From DASUSH01 sp963785155 (lineage in GTDB: Bacteria; Actinomycetota; Thermoleophilia; Solirubrobacterales; 70-9): a stretch of DNA of 64,000 nucleotides. The stretch spans positions 620,001 through 684,000 of the forward strand of contig CAWAUB010000004.1 in NCBI GenBank assembly GCA_963785155.1, in the 5' to 3' direction. Under the pieces are notes generated by a model, which had not been told where the DNA came from, searched no databases, and saw only the letters and a list, made by a program, of their open reading frames with translations. The stretch's first letter is position 1. Every line of letters starts with the position of its first letter. This document shows, piece by piece, positions 27,689 through 36,856 of this stretch. The position numbers were made by a program, and so were the translations under genes.

Positions 27689-29404
27689 GTGGTCGACCCT
27701 CGCATCTACCGGCTGGCGTTCGCTCCCGCGCTGGTCGCACTGGTCGTCCTGATGTTCTCGGTCGAGCCGATCCCGGAGCCGGTGCAGGCACCGGAGACCT
27801 TCGCCGCCGACTTCGACGGCCGCCGAGCGGCCGCGACGGCGCGGCGGATCATCCAGCTCGCGCCGGAGCGGACACCCGGCTCCGAGGGCGACCAGGCGGT
27901 CGCCGACTCGATCGCCGAGAGGTTCGGCGAGATCGAGGCGGGCAAGGTCACCGAGCAGGACTACGAGGGCAGCTTCGACGGCGAGGACGTCGAGCTTCGC
28001 AACGTGGCGCTGACCCTCCCGGGCAATTCCTCGAAGACGATCGTCATCGTCGCCGGGCGCGATTCGGCGCGCGGCTCGGGCGCGTCATCCAGTGCGGCGG
28101 CGACGGGAATCCTGCTCGAGATGGCCGACGAGCTCGGCCGGACCAGCCACGAGAAGTCGATCGTCCTGCTCTCCGCGGGCGGGACCTCGGACGGGGCGAG
28201 CGGCCTGCGGGAGTTCCTAGACAGCTACCCGACGCTCGATCAGGTGGACGCCGTCGTCGGCATCTCACAACCCGGGACGGGATCGCCGAGCCCCCCGCAC
28301 GTCCTGCAGTGGTCGACCGGCCCCGAGAGCACGTCCTCCCAGCTGGTCGAGTCGGCGAAGCTCGCGCTCTCCGAGGAGACCGACTACCCCGCCGGACAGG
28401 GCGGCTTCCTGGGCGGGCTGTTCAGGCTCGCGATCCCAGCCGGCCTCGGCAACGAGGCCGTCGCGATCTCCGAGGGGCTCGACGCGGTCTCGATCTCCGG
28501 CGCCGGCGAGCGGCCCCTGGAGCCGGCCGACGACGACACCGCCTCGCTCTCCGAGGAATCGATGGGCGAGTTCGGCAACACCACGCTCGCCTTCGTCCTC
28601 GCGCTCGACTCACAGGAGGGCGAGCTGACGCACGGTCCCGCGGTTCACCTGACGATCGCGGGCAACCTGATTCCCGGCTGGGCGATCGGGCTGCTCGCGC
28701 TCACCCTTCTTCTGCCCGCGCTGGCCGCGTCGATCGACGGGATGGCCCGGGCCTCGCGCCGGCGGGAGCCGGCGCTCGGCTCGCTGGTCTGGGCCCTCTC
28801 GCGCGCGCTGCCGTTCCTCGCCGCCCTCGCGCTGCTCTACCTGCTTGCCCTGGTCGGGATCGCGCCCAGCCCTGACTTCCCCTTCGACCCCGGGCGCTTC
28901 GATCTCGGCTGGCGGGCCGTCGGCGTGCTCGTCGCGCTGCTCGCGGCCTTCGCGGGGGTGGCGGTACTGCTTCGCCCGTTCGCCCTGCCGCCGGTGCCGA
29001 TGCGGGAGACGCTGGCGACCGCGCTCGGCGTCGTCGCCTCGCTCGCCGTGCTTGGGATCTGGCTGATCAACCCCTATCTCGGCCTGCTCTGCGTCCCGCT
29101 CGCCCATGTCTGGCTGCTCGGCGCCCGACCGGCAACCGCCGCAAGCATCGCCGGCACGCTGGTCGCGGCGGTGATCGCACTGGCCCCATTGACGGCCGCC
29201 GTCATCCACCTCGGGTCGAGACTGGACCTGGGGTCCGACACGCCGTGGACGCTGATGTTGATGGTGACGGACGGGCAGATCGGCCTTTTGCAGGCGTGCC
29301 TGGGCTGCCTGGTGGCCGGCAGCCTCCTCGGCCTGCTCGCCCTCGCGGTGCCGAGATCGCCAAATCAGTCAAGGGCTAACGGGATCAGCGCGATCGGCCG
29401 ATAG
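27689..29404 (+). CDS. M28-peptidase-like membrane protein lacking zinc ligands
   Basis: A 571-residue protein. A signal anchor (about 9-24) leads to an extracytoplasmic domain (about 40-320) with the M28 aminopeptidase layout. The zinc segment, normally AHYDS...GANDNAS, reads AGRDSARGSGASSSAA (residues 122-137), so the His and the bridging Asp are Gly123 and Ser134. The C-terminal part contains about seven membrane helices (from about 332 to 560). It is probably a binding or sensor protein rather than a peptidase. It is divergent from, and shares a promoter region with, the two-component/HtrA operon. Confidence 0.8.
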   Translation: MVDPRIYRLAFAPALVALVVLMFSVEPIPEPVQAPETFAADFDGRRAAATARRIIQLAPERTPGSEGDQAVADSIAERFGEIEAGKVTEQDYEGSFDGEDVELRNVALTLPGNSSKTIVIVAGRDSARGSGASSSAAATGILLEMADELGRTSHEKSIVLLSAGGTSDGASGLREFLDSYPTLDQVDAVVGISQPGTGSPSPPHVLQWSTGPESTSSQLVESAKLALSEETDYPAGQGGFLGGLFRLAIPAGLGNEAVAISEGLDAVSISGAGERPLEPADDDTASLSEESMGEFGNTTLAFVLALDSQEGELTHGPAVHLTIAGNLIPGWAIGLLALTLLLPALAASIDGMARASRRREPALGSLVWALSRALPFLAALALLYLLALVGIAPSPDFPFDPGRFDLGWRAVGVLVALLAAFAGVAVLLRPFALPPVPMRETLATALGVVASLAVLGIWLINPYLGLLCVPLAHVWLLGARPATAASIAGTLVAAVIALAPLTAAVIHLGSRLDLGSDTPWTLMLMVTDGQIGLLQACLGCLVAGSLLGLLALAVPRSPNQSRANGISAIGR

Positions 29405-29461
29405 GGGGTTGGGTCCCTGGGGGGAGCGCATTTTGGAGGCACGGATGCAAGAGAACAACGA

Positions 29462-29632
29462 GTGACGAGAGACTCAGTGGACGAACTGAGACAGCGAGTC
29501 GCGCGGGGGGATTACTCCGTCGACTCGCAGCGCGTGGCAGGCTCGCTCGTGACGAAGATGCGGCTGCTGCAGCTGGCGCGGAAGCGGCTCGAGATGCCGC
29601 CGCAGCGCCACAGCGGCCACGGACACGCCTAG
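29462..29632 (+). CDS. FlgM-like small protein (56 aa), translationally coupled to a six-codon leader ORF
   Basis: The residues VDELRQRVARGDYSVDSQRVAGSLV match the C-terminal helix pattern of FlgM-type anti-sigma factors (…LRxRxxxGxYxVDxxxVA…), which hold flagellar/stress sigma factors. The tail is basic then His-rich. The frame's only start is GTG at 29462. A strong GGAGG at 29435 instead serves ATG 29445, which opens a six-codon frame (MQENNE) whose TGA overlaps the GTG. Either the leader peptide couples translation or one base is missing and the protein really starts MQENNE-. No flagellar genes are in the window. Confidence 0.6.
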   Translation: MTRDSVDELRQRVARGDYSVDSQRVAGSLVTKMRLLQLARKRLEMPPQRHSGHGHA

Positions 29633-29640
29633 AGCGCCGG

Positions 29641-30609
29641 TCAGGCCAACTGATCGAAACCGCGGGCGACGCGGAGGGTCCCTCCCTGCTCGCGCAGGCG
29701 CAGACCCTCGCCCTCGGTCACCTCGCCGATGGCCGTGAGGCGCGCGTCCGCCCGCTCGAGCGCCTCCGCCGGCAGGCAGGCGAGCAGCTCATAGTCCTCG
29801 CCGCCGGAGACGGCCAGGTCGAGCGCATCGCGGCCGGCGGCCTCAGCGACCTCGGCGACACCCTCGAAAAGGGGTAGCCGATCGAGCTCGATCTCGATCG
29901 CGACGCCGCTTGCGCGGGCAACGTGGCCGGCGTCGCCCGCCAGGCCGTCGGAGAGGTCGATCATCGCGGTCGCGCCCGCCTCGGCGAGCGCCCGTCCCTC
30001 GCCGAGCCGGGGCGTCGGCTCGAGCTGGCGCCGGCGCAGCGCTGCCGCGGCATCTTCGCCAAGAGCAGCGGCGAGGTCGGGGCGATCGAGCAGCAGCAGG
30101 CCCGCCGCTGCGCCGCCCAGCTCGCCGGTAACCGCAACGAGGTCGCCCGGCTGAGCGCCGGCGCGGGTGACCCCTCCGCCCATCGCGAGCGAGCCGATCA
30201 CGGTTACCGAGACGAACAGGACCGGGGCGCGCACGACGTCTCCGCCGGCGAGCACCACCGACCATTCGCGCGCGGCGCCGGCGAGGCCGTCGGCGAGCTC
30301 CGCGCAGCCCGCTTCGTCCAGATCGCCGGGCACGCCGAGCGCGACCAGCGCCTCCCCGGCGGTTGCGCCCATCGCCGCCAGGTCGGAGAGCGCCGCGGTC
30401 AGCGCCTTCCGGCCCACTGAGCCGAGTGGCGCCGTCTCGCGCCGGAAGTGGACGCCGTCGACGAGCGCATCGACCGAAATGGCGCTCGCGCCCGTCGCGT
30501 GGATCACCGCGGCGTCGTCACCGCTGCCGAGGGCCACCCGCCCGCCGGCGCCCACCCCGGCCTCGGCCAGGCGCGCGCGCATCCGATCGATCAGCTCGAA
30601 CTCATCCAC
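29641..30609 (-). CDS. thiL: thiamine-monophosphate kinase
   Basis: Makes thiamine diphosphate from thiamine monophosphate and ATP, the last step of cofactor synthesis. The 322-residue protein has GSGDDAAVI (Mg/ATP loop), ISVDALVDGVHF, the ALSDLAAMGA helix, and the late MIDLSDGLAGD and SGGEDYELL motifs. The GTG giving VDEFELIDRM is chosen because family members begin with an E-F/L-I pattern at this distance. It follows a small conserved gene by 29 bases. Confidence 0.94.
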   Translation of the reverse strand: MDEFELIDRMRARLAEAGVGAGGRVALGSGDDAAVIHATGASAISVDALVDGVHFRRETAPLGSVGRKALTAALSDLAAMGATAGEALVALGVPGDLDEAGCAELADGLAGAAREWSVVLAGGDVVRAPVLFVSVTVIGSLAMGGGVTRAGAQPGDLVAVTGELGGAAAGLLLLDRPDLAAALGEDAAAALRRRQLEPTPRLGEGRALAEAGATAMIDLSDGLAGDAGHVARASGVAIEIELDRLPLFEGVAEVAEAAGRDALDLAVSGGEDYELLACLPAEALERADARLTAIGEVTEGEGLRLREQGGTLRVARGFDQLA

Positions 30610-30638
30610 CCTGCGCAGTCTTGCGCGAACGAGCGGCG

Positions 30639-30896
30639 CTAGGGGGTGGCGACGTCGCGGACCGGGCTGACCTCGGTCCGTTCGGCGACGAACTCCGGCA
30701 GCTGGGCGAGCGCCGAGACCTGGTCCTCCGCCTCGACCGTCCACCAGATCCGGTGCATGCCGTTGGCGCCGCCGTTCGAGGCGCACGAGCCGAGGGCGTG
30801 ATCGTGGCGCAGTGGGCTCTCGAAGCCTCGCCACGCGGCGAAGGCGATCCGGCACTCCTCAGGCCGGTGTGTGTGGCTGAGCATGTAGGTCGCCAT
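30639..30896 (-). CDS. small conserved hypothetical protein (85 aa)
   Basis: Not assigned to a family. It begins MATYMLSHTHRPEECRIAFAAW and has two strand-helix units with a late WWTVEAEDQVSALAQLPEFVAERTE-type pattern, as in small ferredoxin-like alpha/beta proteins. Histidines in the first half (SHTHRPEEC, RHDHALGSC) could bind metal. The ATG is 14 bases after the end of the beta-helix gene and the stop is 29 bases before thiL, so it belongs to the same run. Confidence 0.65.
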   Translation of the reverse strand: MATYMLSHTHRPEECRIAFAAWRGFESPLRHDHALGSCASNGGANGMHRIWWTVEAEDQVSALAQLPEFVAERTEVSPVRDVATP

Positions 30897-30910
30897 CGTG
30901 TGCCGTGGGC

Positions 30911-32364
30911 CTACTTGCCCTTCCCCCCGCCGGCCTCGATCGTCAGCTTCGCCGGCGTCTCGTCGGCGTTGCCGGCGGAGTCGACCGCGCGGATTTGGAC
31001 CTTCGTCTTGCCCTTCTTGAGGTTCTTCACCTTGAGTGGCGAGGCGCAGGACTTGAACTCGCCCTTCTTGCCGACCTTGCACTCGAAGGTGGCCCCGTCC
31101 TCGTCGGACTCGAAGCTCACCTTCGCGGTGTCGCCGGCCTTCAGGCCCTTCTTCGGCGACTTGGTGATCTCGGTCTCGGGGTCGTCGGTGTCGGGGGTGG
31201 CGCCTCCGCCTCCGCCCCGAGCCGCCGCCACCGGAGCCGCCGCCTCCATCGCCTCCGCCCCCGCCTCCGCCGGTGTCGACCGGCAGCGGGCAGCCGTTGT
31301 TGGAGGACGGGCCGGCCTGGGACGGGCAGGCGTCAGTCACGTCCGGTACACCGTCGCCATCCGCGTCCGGAGCAGCTTCGGTGAACTCGTCGGCGCCGAT
31401 GTCCGGCGCCGTGCCGAGGGTGCGGAGCTCACCGTCGACGTCGCCGGCACCGAGCCCGGCGCCGCCGATGCCCGCGTTGCGGGTCGGCGAGCCGGCCGCC
31501 TGGTGGAAGTCGCCGCCCGCGGCGTTCACGAACTGCGGCGCAGCCGTCTGGTTCGTCCCCGAACCGGGGTCGGTGATCGTCGTCCCGGCGAACTGGTTCT
31601 CGACCGCGTAGTTCGAGTGGTCGAGGTTGATCGTCACGGCCACTCCCCCGCCGAGCTGAGCCTCGACGTCCGTTCCGAGGCCTCGCGCGATCACGTTCGT
31701 CGCGTTCACGGTCACCGACTCGCCGGCGTGCCCACGTTGGCGAAGAAGGCATCGTCGCTGGCGCGCGATTGCGGTCAGGTTGCGGGCCGTCGCCGTCTGG
31801 GTGCCCGCGCCCGGGTTGAACTCGATGGCCGTGCCGGTGACGTTCTGGAGGCAGAGGGTGTCGCGGATCACCGGGACCGTCGTGAAGCCGTTGACCCTGC
31901 ATCCCGCGGCGTTGGTGTCGGCACCGTTCGAGCGGACGATCACCTGCTCGACGATGCCCGCGGACATGTTGAGGCCGCCGATTGCATTCGGCCGCGTTGT
32001 GGACGACCTCGAACCGTCGCAGGGTCGCTCCTGCATTCGTGACCCCGACTCCACCGCCGGTCGAGGTCGAGTTGAGGACGGGCCGCGCCTGCCCCGGAGC
32101 ACCGCGAACCAGAGATCGCGTCGTCGATGTCGAGCGAGGTCGATCGCCGCATACGAACCCGGCAGGACCGTGACGACGTCACCGTCGATGGCTGCGCTCT
32201 CGACCGCGAACTCCAGCGTGCAGGCGATTGCCTCCGTATCGCAGGCACCGCTGGCGATGCCGGCGGTCGAGGCAAAGCGCTCGACCGCGAACGCCGGGGC
32301 GGCGAAGCGCCAGGGTCGCGGCGGTCGCAACGGCCGCCGCGAGTGTGATCCGGATGCGGGTCAT
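30911..32364 (-). pseudogene. exported beta-helix protein (choice-of-anchor Q type), several frameshifts
   Basis: Distal copy of a tandem pair. Pieces in different frames line up along the paralogue: a signal peptide start (MTRIRITLAAAVATAATLAL), repeats with NVIARGLGTD and LDHSNYAVENQ, the APDIGADEF motif, a thrombospondin-type-3 calcium loop (DADGDGVPDVTDACPSQ), a Gly-rich linker, and a C-terminal domain (DDPETEITKSP… FESDEDGATFECKV). Frame changes are needed near 32310, 32140, 31980, 31730 and 31225. Conservation of the protein sequence in all pieces suggests recent decay or assembly indels. The start overlaps the paralogue's stop (ATGA). The product would be a secreted surface protein. 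Confidence 0.7.
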
Positions 32365-33832
32365 CGGTTGTCCTTTCCGTTGCCCGCTTCGATCGTCAGC
32401 TTCGCCGGCGTCTCGTCGACGTTGCCGGCGGAGTCGACCGCGCGGATCTGGACCTTGGTCTTGCCCTTCTCGAGGTCCCTGATCCGAAGCGGCGAGGTGC
32501 AGGCCTTGAACTTGCCCTTCTTGCCGACCTTGCACTCGAAGGTGGCGCCGTCCTCGTCGGACTCGAAGCTCACCTTGGCGGTGTCGCCGGCCTTCAGCTC
32601 CTTCTTCGGCGACTTGGTGATCTCGGTCTCGGGGTCGTCGGTGTCGGGGGTGGCGCCTCCGCCGCCGCCGCCATCTCCCCTCCGGAGCCGCCGCCATCAC
32701 CCGAGCCGCCGCCGTCACCTCCGCCACCGCCGGTGTCGACCGGAACCGGGCAGCCGTTGTTGGAAGGCGGCCCGGCCTGGGACGGGCAGGCGTCGCTCGC
32801 GTCGGGGACGCCATCGCCGTCGGTGTCAGGCGGCAGCGGGGCCTCGGTGAACTCGTCGGCGCCGATGTCGGGCGCCGTGCCGAGGGTCCGCGCCTCGCCG
32901 TCGATGTCGAGGCTTCCGAGCCCGGCGCCGCCGATGCCAGCGTTGCGGGTCGGGGAGGCAGCGGTCTGGTGGAAGTCGCCGCCCCCGGCGTTGACGAAGA
33001 CCGGCGCGGCGGTCTGGTTGGTGCCCGTGCCGATCGGCGTCACCGATGCCCCACCGAGGTGCGTCTCGTTCGAGTAGTTCGAGTGATCGAGCGTGAAGGT
33101 CGTCGTCCCCGCCCCCTGGGCGAAGATGTCGGCGCCTGACGGGGCGTCGGCGATCACGTTCGTGGCGTTGATCGTGGCCGTTTCGCCGGAGCCTGCGTTC
33201 GAGCCGATTGCCGTCTGGCCCGCGAACCCGATCGCGGTCACGTTGCGGAGCGTCGACACCGACGTCGTCCCGTCGACGTTGATACTCAGGCCGTCGCCCC
33301 CATTGGTGGCGAAGCAGACCGAGTCCCTGATCAGGAAGTTGCCCTCCAGACCGGAGGTTCCGCACGCGCTCGCGCCCGCATTGGTCGAAGCCGTGGAGGC
33401 GATTACCTGCTCGAGCGTTCCACCCTCGTCGTCGATCGAGACGGCGTTCTGCGGGGAGGCGCCGGGGCTGGAGACGATGCGCATGCGCCGAATCGCCGCG
33501 TTTGGGTCGCCGATCCCGATTGCCGAGCCTGCGAAGGTCGAGTTCAAGGTCGGGAAGGGCTGCCCCGCCGGTCCCCTGATCTCGATCGCCTTGTTGGTGA
33601 AGATCGCGGTGGTCTCCGTGTAGGTGCCGGCCAGGACCTTGATGACGTCTCCGTCAGCCGAGGCGGTCTCGATCGCGAACTCCAGATCGCAGGCGGTCCC
33701 CTCGGTCAGGCAGGTTCCCGAGACGGGGCCGCCGGGCGTGGCGAAGCGATCGACCGCCTGCGCCGGCGCGGCGAGCGCGAGCGAGGCGAGCAGCAGGGCG
33801 GGCAGGATCAGGCGCGGCTTGATTCCATTCAT
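32361..33832 (-). CDS. exported beta-helix protein (choice-of-anchor Q type), one frameshift near 32690
   Basis: Proximal copy of the tandem pair. Signal peptide (LILPALLLASLALAAPAQA), then a parallel beta-helix region of about 270 residues, the APDIGADEF motif, a DTDGDGVPDASDACPSQ calcium loop, a Gly/Ser-rich linker, and a C-terminal Ig-like domain with FESDEDGATFECKVGKKG and LTIEAG. The reading frame breaks in the Gly-rich linker; the last domain continues in another frame to 32361. The ATG giving MNGIKPR is chosen over one 16 codons upstream. It is likely a secreted, calcium-stabilised surface protein. Confidence 0.75.
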
Positions 33833-33927
33833 GCGACGAGCTTGATCGCCCGATGGCTCCACCGGTATCGTGGAAACCACGTAATTTCGGACGCGACACG
33901 CTGTCGTGGCCGTATACAGGGAGCGGA

Positions 33928-36853
33928 ATGACCGCGAGCGGACCCGGGCGCGAGGCGCTCGTAGGCAGGGATGCGGAGCTCGAAAGCCTCGCCGCGATCG
34001 TGCGCGACCTTCCGGCGGCCCGGGGCAGGCGCCGCGGGGGCGACCGGCAGGCCCGCACGCTCGTCATCACTGGCGAGCCGGGTATCGGCAAGAGCGTCCT
34101 GCTCGGCGAGCTGAGCACCATGGCGGACCAGGCGGGCGCGCTCGTCCTCGAGGGAAGGGCCGCCGAGTTCGAGCGCGAGGATCCATTCGCCGTGCTCGTC
34201 GATGCGCTCGACGACTACCTCGCGTCGCTCAATCCGCGGCACCTCGAACCGCTGCCGGACCCGCTGATCGCCGAGCTGTCGCGGATCTTCCCTTCTGTCG
34301 ACGCTCCCGATTCCGCCCCCGAGCGCGCCAGCGCCGAGGAGCGCTATCGAGCCCACCGCGCCTTTGCCGCGCTGCTTGAACGCCTCGCGGCGAAACGGCC
34401 GGTCGTGGTGATCCTGGACGACCTTCATTGGGCCGACGAGGCATCGGTGGAATTGCTCTCGCAGTTGCTTGGCGGCATGCCGGGCTCCGGCGTCTTGCTC
34501 GCGATGGCGCACCGCAACGGACAGGAGCCAGAGCGGCTGCGCGCCGCAATCGACAGCGCCGAGGCCGACGATGCCGTCACCCGCATCGAGCTCGGGCCAC
34601 TCGGTCCCGAGCAGGCCGCGGCGATCCTGGGTGAACCCTCCGGGAGTACGCGGGTCGGCGAGCTCCACCGGATCAGCGGCGGTAACCCGTTCTACCTGGA
34701 CCGGCTCGGCCGCGCGGGCGCCGCGGCACCGGCATCCACCGAGGAGCTTGACCGTGGCGGGGTCCCGGCCGCGATTTCGGCCGCGCTTCGTGCCGAGACC
34801 GAGCTGCTGCCCGGCGACACCGCCGATGCTCCTGCGCGGGGGCGCCGTGGCAGGCGAGCGGTTCGACCTAGACGTCGCAGCCGAGATCGCGGAGGTGAAC
34901 GAGGACGGCGCGCTGGCGAGCCTCGACGAGCTGCTCGCCCACGACCTCGTCCGCACCACCGACGCGCCGCGCCAGTTCCGCTTCCGCCACCCGATCGTCA
35001 GCGGCGCCGTCTACGAGGCCGCCCCCGCCGGGTGGCGGCTGGCTGCCCACGCGCGCGCCGCCGAGGTCCTCGAGCGCCGCGCCGCGCCCGCCGCGACCCG
35101 CGCTCGCCACCTCGAGTGCTGTGCCCAGCCCGGCGACGAAGCGGCGATCGCGGTGCTCTCCCAGGCGGCGGAGGAGGCGGCTGCCAGGGCGCCCGCGGTC
35201 TCGGCGCACTGGTTCGCGGCCGCGCTGCGGCTGGTCCCGGCAGACGACGCCGGCGCCCGGATCGGCCTGCTGGTGGCGATGGCGCGCGCGCTCGGCGCCG
35301 TCGGGCGCTTCCGGGAGGCGCGCGAGGCGCTGGCCGAGGTCCTCGCCCTGCTGCCCGCCGACCAATACGCGATCCGCGGACAGGTGGTCGCGGCGTCCTC
35401 GAAGCTCGCGCACGTCCTCGGCGAGCACGAGCGGGCGCACGAGCTTCTGGTCGGCGCGATGGAGGAGCTGCCCGAGCAGGACTCGCCTGAGGCGACGGCC
35501 CTCAAGCTCGAGCTCGGCTCGGACGCGTTCTTCTCGGGCAACTTCGACGGCTTCCGCCATTGGGCCGCGGAGGCCCTCGGCGACGCGGACGCGAGGGGCG
35601 ATCTCTCCGTGCAGACCGCTGCCACCGGGCTGCTCGGCTGCGCCGAGTACCTCGCCGACCGGGTCGACGAGGCCCGAGCCCGCTTCGACGAAGCGGAGGA
35701 GATGCACGGCCGGCTCGAGGACGCCGACCTCGCCCGCCATCTCTACTCCCTCACCTGGTGGTGCTTCGGCGAGGTCTTCATCGAGCGCTTCGAGCCGGCG
35801 ATCGCCCGGCTCGACCGGGGCATCGCCTCCGCGCAGAAGACCGGTCAGGGGTTCGCGCCCACGCCGATGCGGATCACCCAGGCGTTCGCCCTGCTCTGGC
35901 TCGGCAGGCTCGCCGAAGCCGAGGAGCGCCTCGACGCCGCGATCGAGGCCTCGAGCCTCTCGGGGAATGCCCAGGCGCTCTCCTGGGCGCTCTGGGTGCG
36001 GTGCTGGGGCGCAACGCTGGCCGGCGACGGGCCCAGGGCGATCGATCTCGGCGAGCGCGCGGTCGCCGCCGGCGGCGCCGTGGTCGACCCGATCTCGGCG
36101 ATCGCGGGCGGATACCTGGCCGAGGCCCGGCTCGAAGGCGGCGACGCCGAGGCCTGTCGCGACGGCATCCTCGCCTCGCTCGGCGGGCCGGAGCTTCGGC
36201 TGGTCGAACGGGGATTCAAATCCCGCTGGTTCGAGATCCTCACCCGCGCCGAGCTCGCCCTCGAGGACGTCGACGCCGCCGAGCGCTGGGCCGGGGAGGC
36301 CGAGCGGGCCGCGGAGGGGCTCGGGATCCGCGGCCGGAACTCCGAGGCTCTGCGGGCCGCGGGCCGCGGTGCTGCTCGCGAGCGGAGCGCCGTCCGACGC
36401 CGCGAGGCGGCCGCGGCGTCCGTCACCGAGGCCGCGGCCGCCTCGCTGCCGATCGAGGAGGGCAGGGCGCGGATCCTTTCGGGGCGGGCGCTCTTCGCCG
36501 CCGGCGATCGCGCCGGGGCCGAGGCAGAGCTGAAGCGCGCCCATGAGACCCTCGTCGCGTTCGGCGCGAGCCGCTACGCCGACGAGGCGGCGCAGGAGCT
36601 GCGCGGGCTCGGCAAGCGTGTGACGAGGTCGCGGGCGGCGGCAGCCACGAACGGCGACGGCCTCGACGCGCTCAGCAAGCGGGAGCGCCAGGTGGCCGAG
36701 CTGATCGCCGATGGCCGTGCGAACAAGGAGATCGCCGCCGAGCTTTTCGTCAGCGAGCGAACGATCGAGACCCACGTCACGCGGACCTTCGCCAAGCTCG
36801 GCCTCTCGAAGCGGGCCCAGCTGGCCGCCCTGGTCGCCCAGGAGCGAAGCTAG
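33928..36853 (+). CDS. large LuxR-family ATP-binding (LAL) transcription regulator, one frameshift near 34825
   Basis: About 975 residues in total. The N-terminal STAND/AAA ATPase has Walker A GEPGIGKSV and Walker B VVVILDDLHWAD. A TPR-like helical middle (about 400-880) follows, then a C-terminal LuxR helix-turn-helix (LSKRERQVAELIADGRANKEIAAELFVSERTIETHV). The first frame runs to about residue 300 (TELLPGDTADAP). The next frame picks up with LLRGGAVAGERFDLDVAAEIAEV, as expected for the family, so a single indel separates them. AGGGAGCGGA precedes the ATG and a TATACA lies nine bases before it. It is divergent from the beta-helix genes, which it may control. Confidence 0.85.
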
Positions 36854-36856
36854 GCG

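Noticed and set aside
30911..33832. Programmed frameshifting in the Gly-rich linkers of both beta-helix genes
   Set aside because: The shifts go in opposite directions in the two copies, and the distal copy has further breaks elsewhere, so independent indels fit better.
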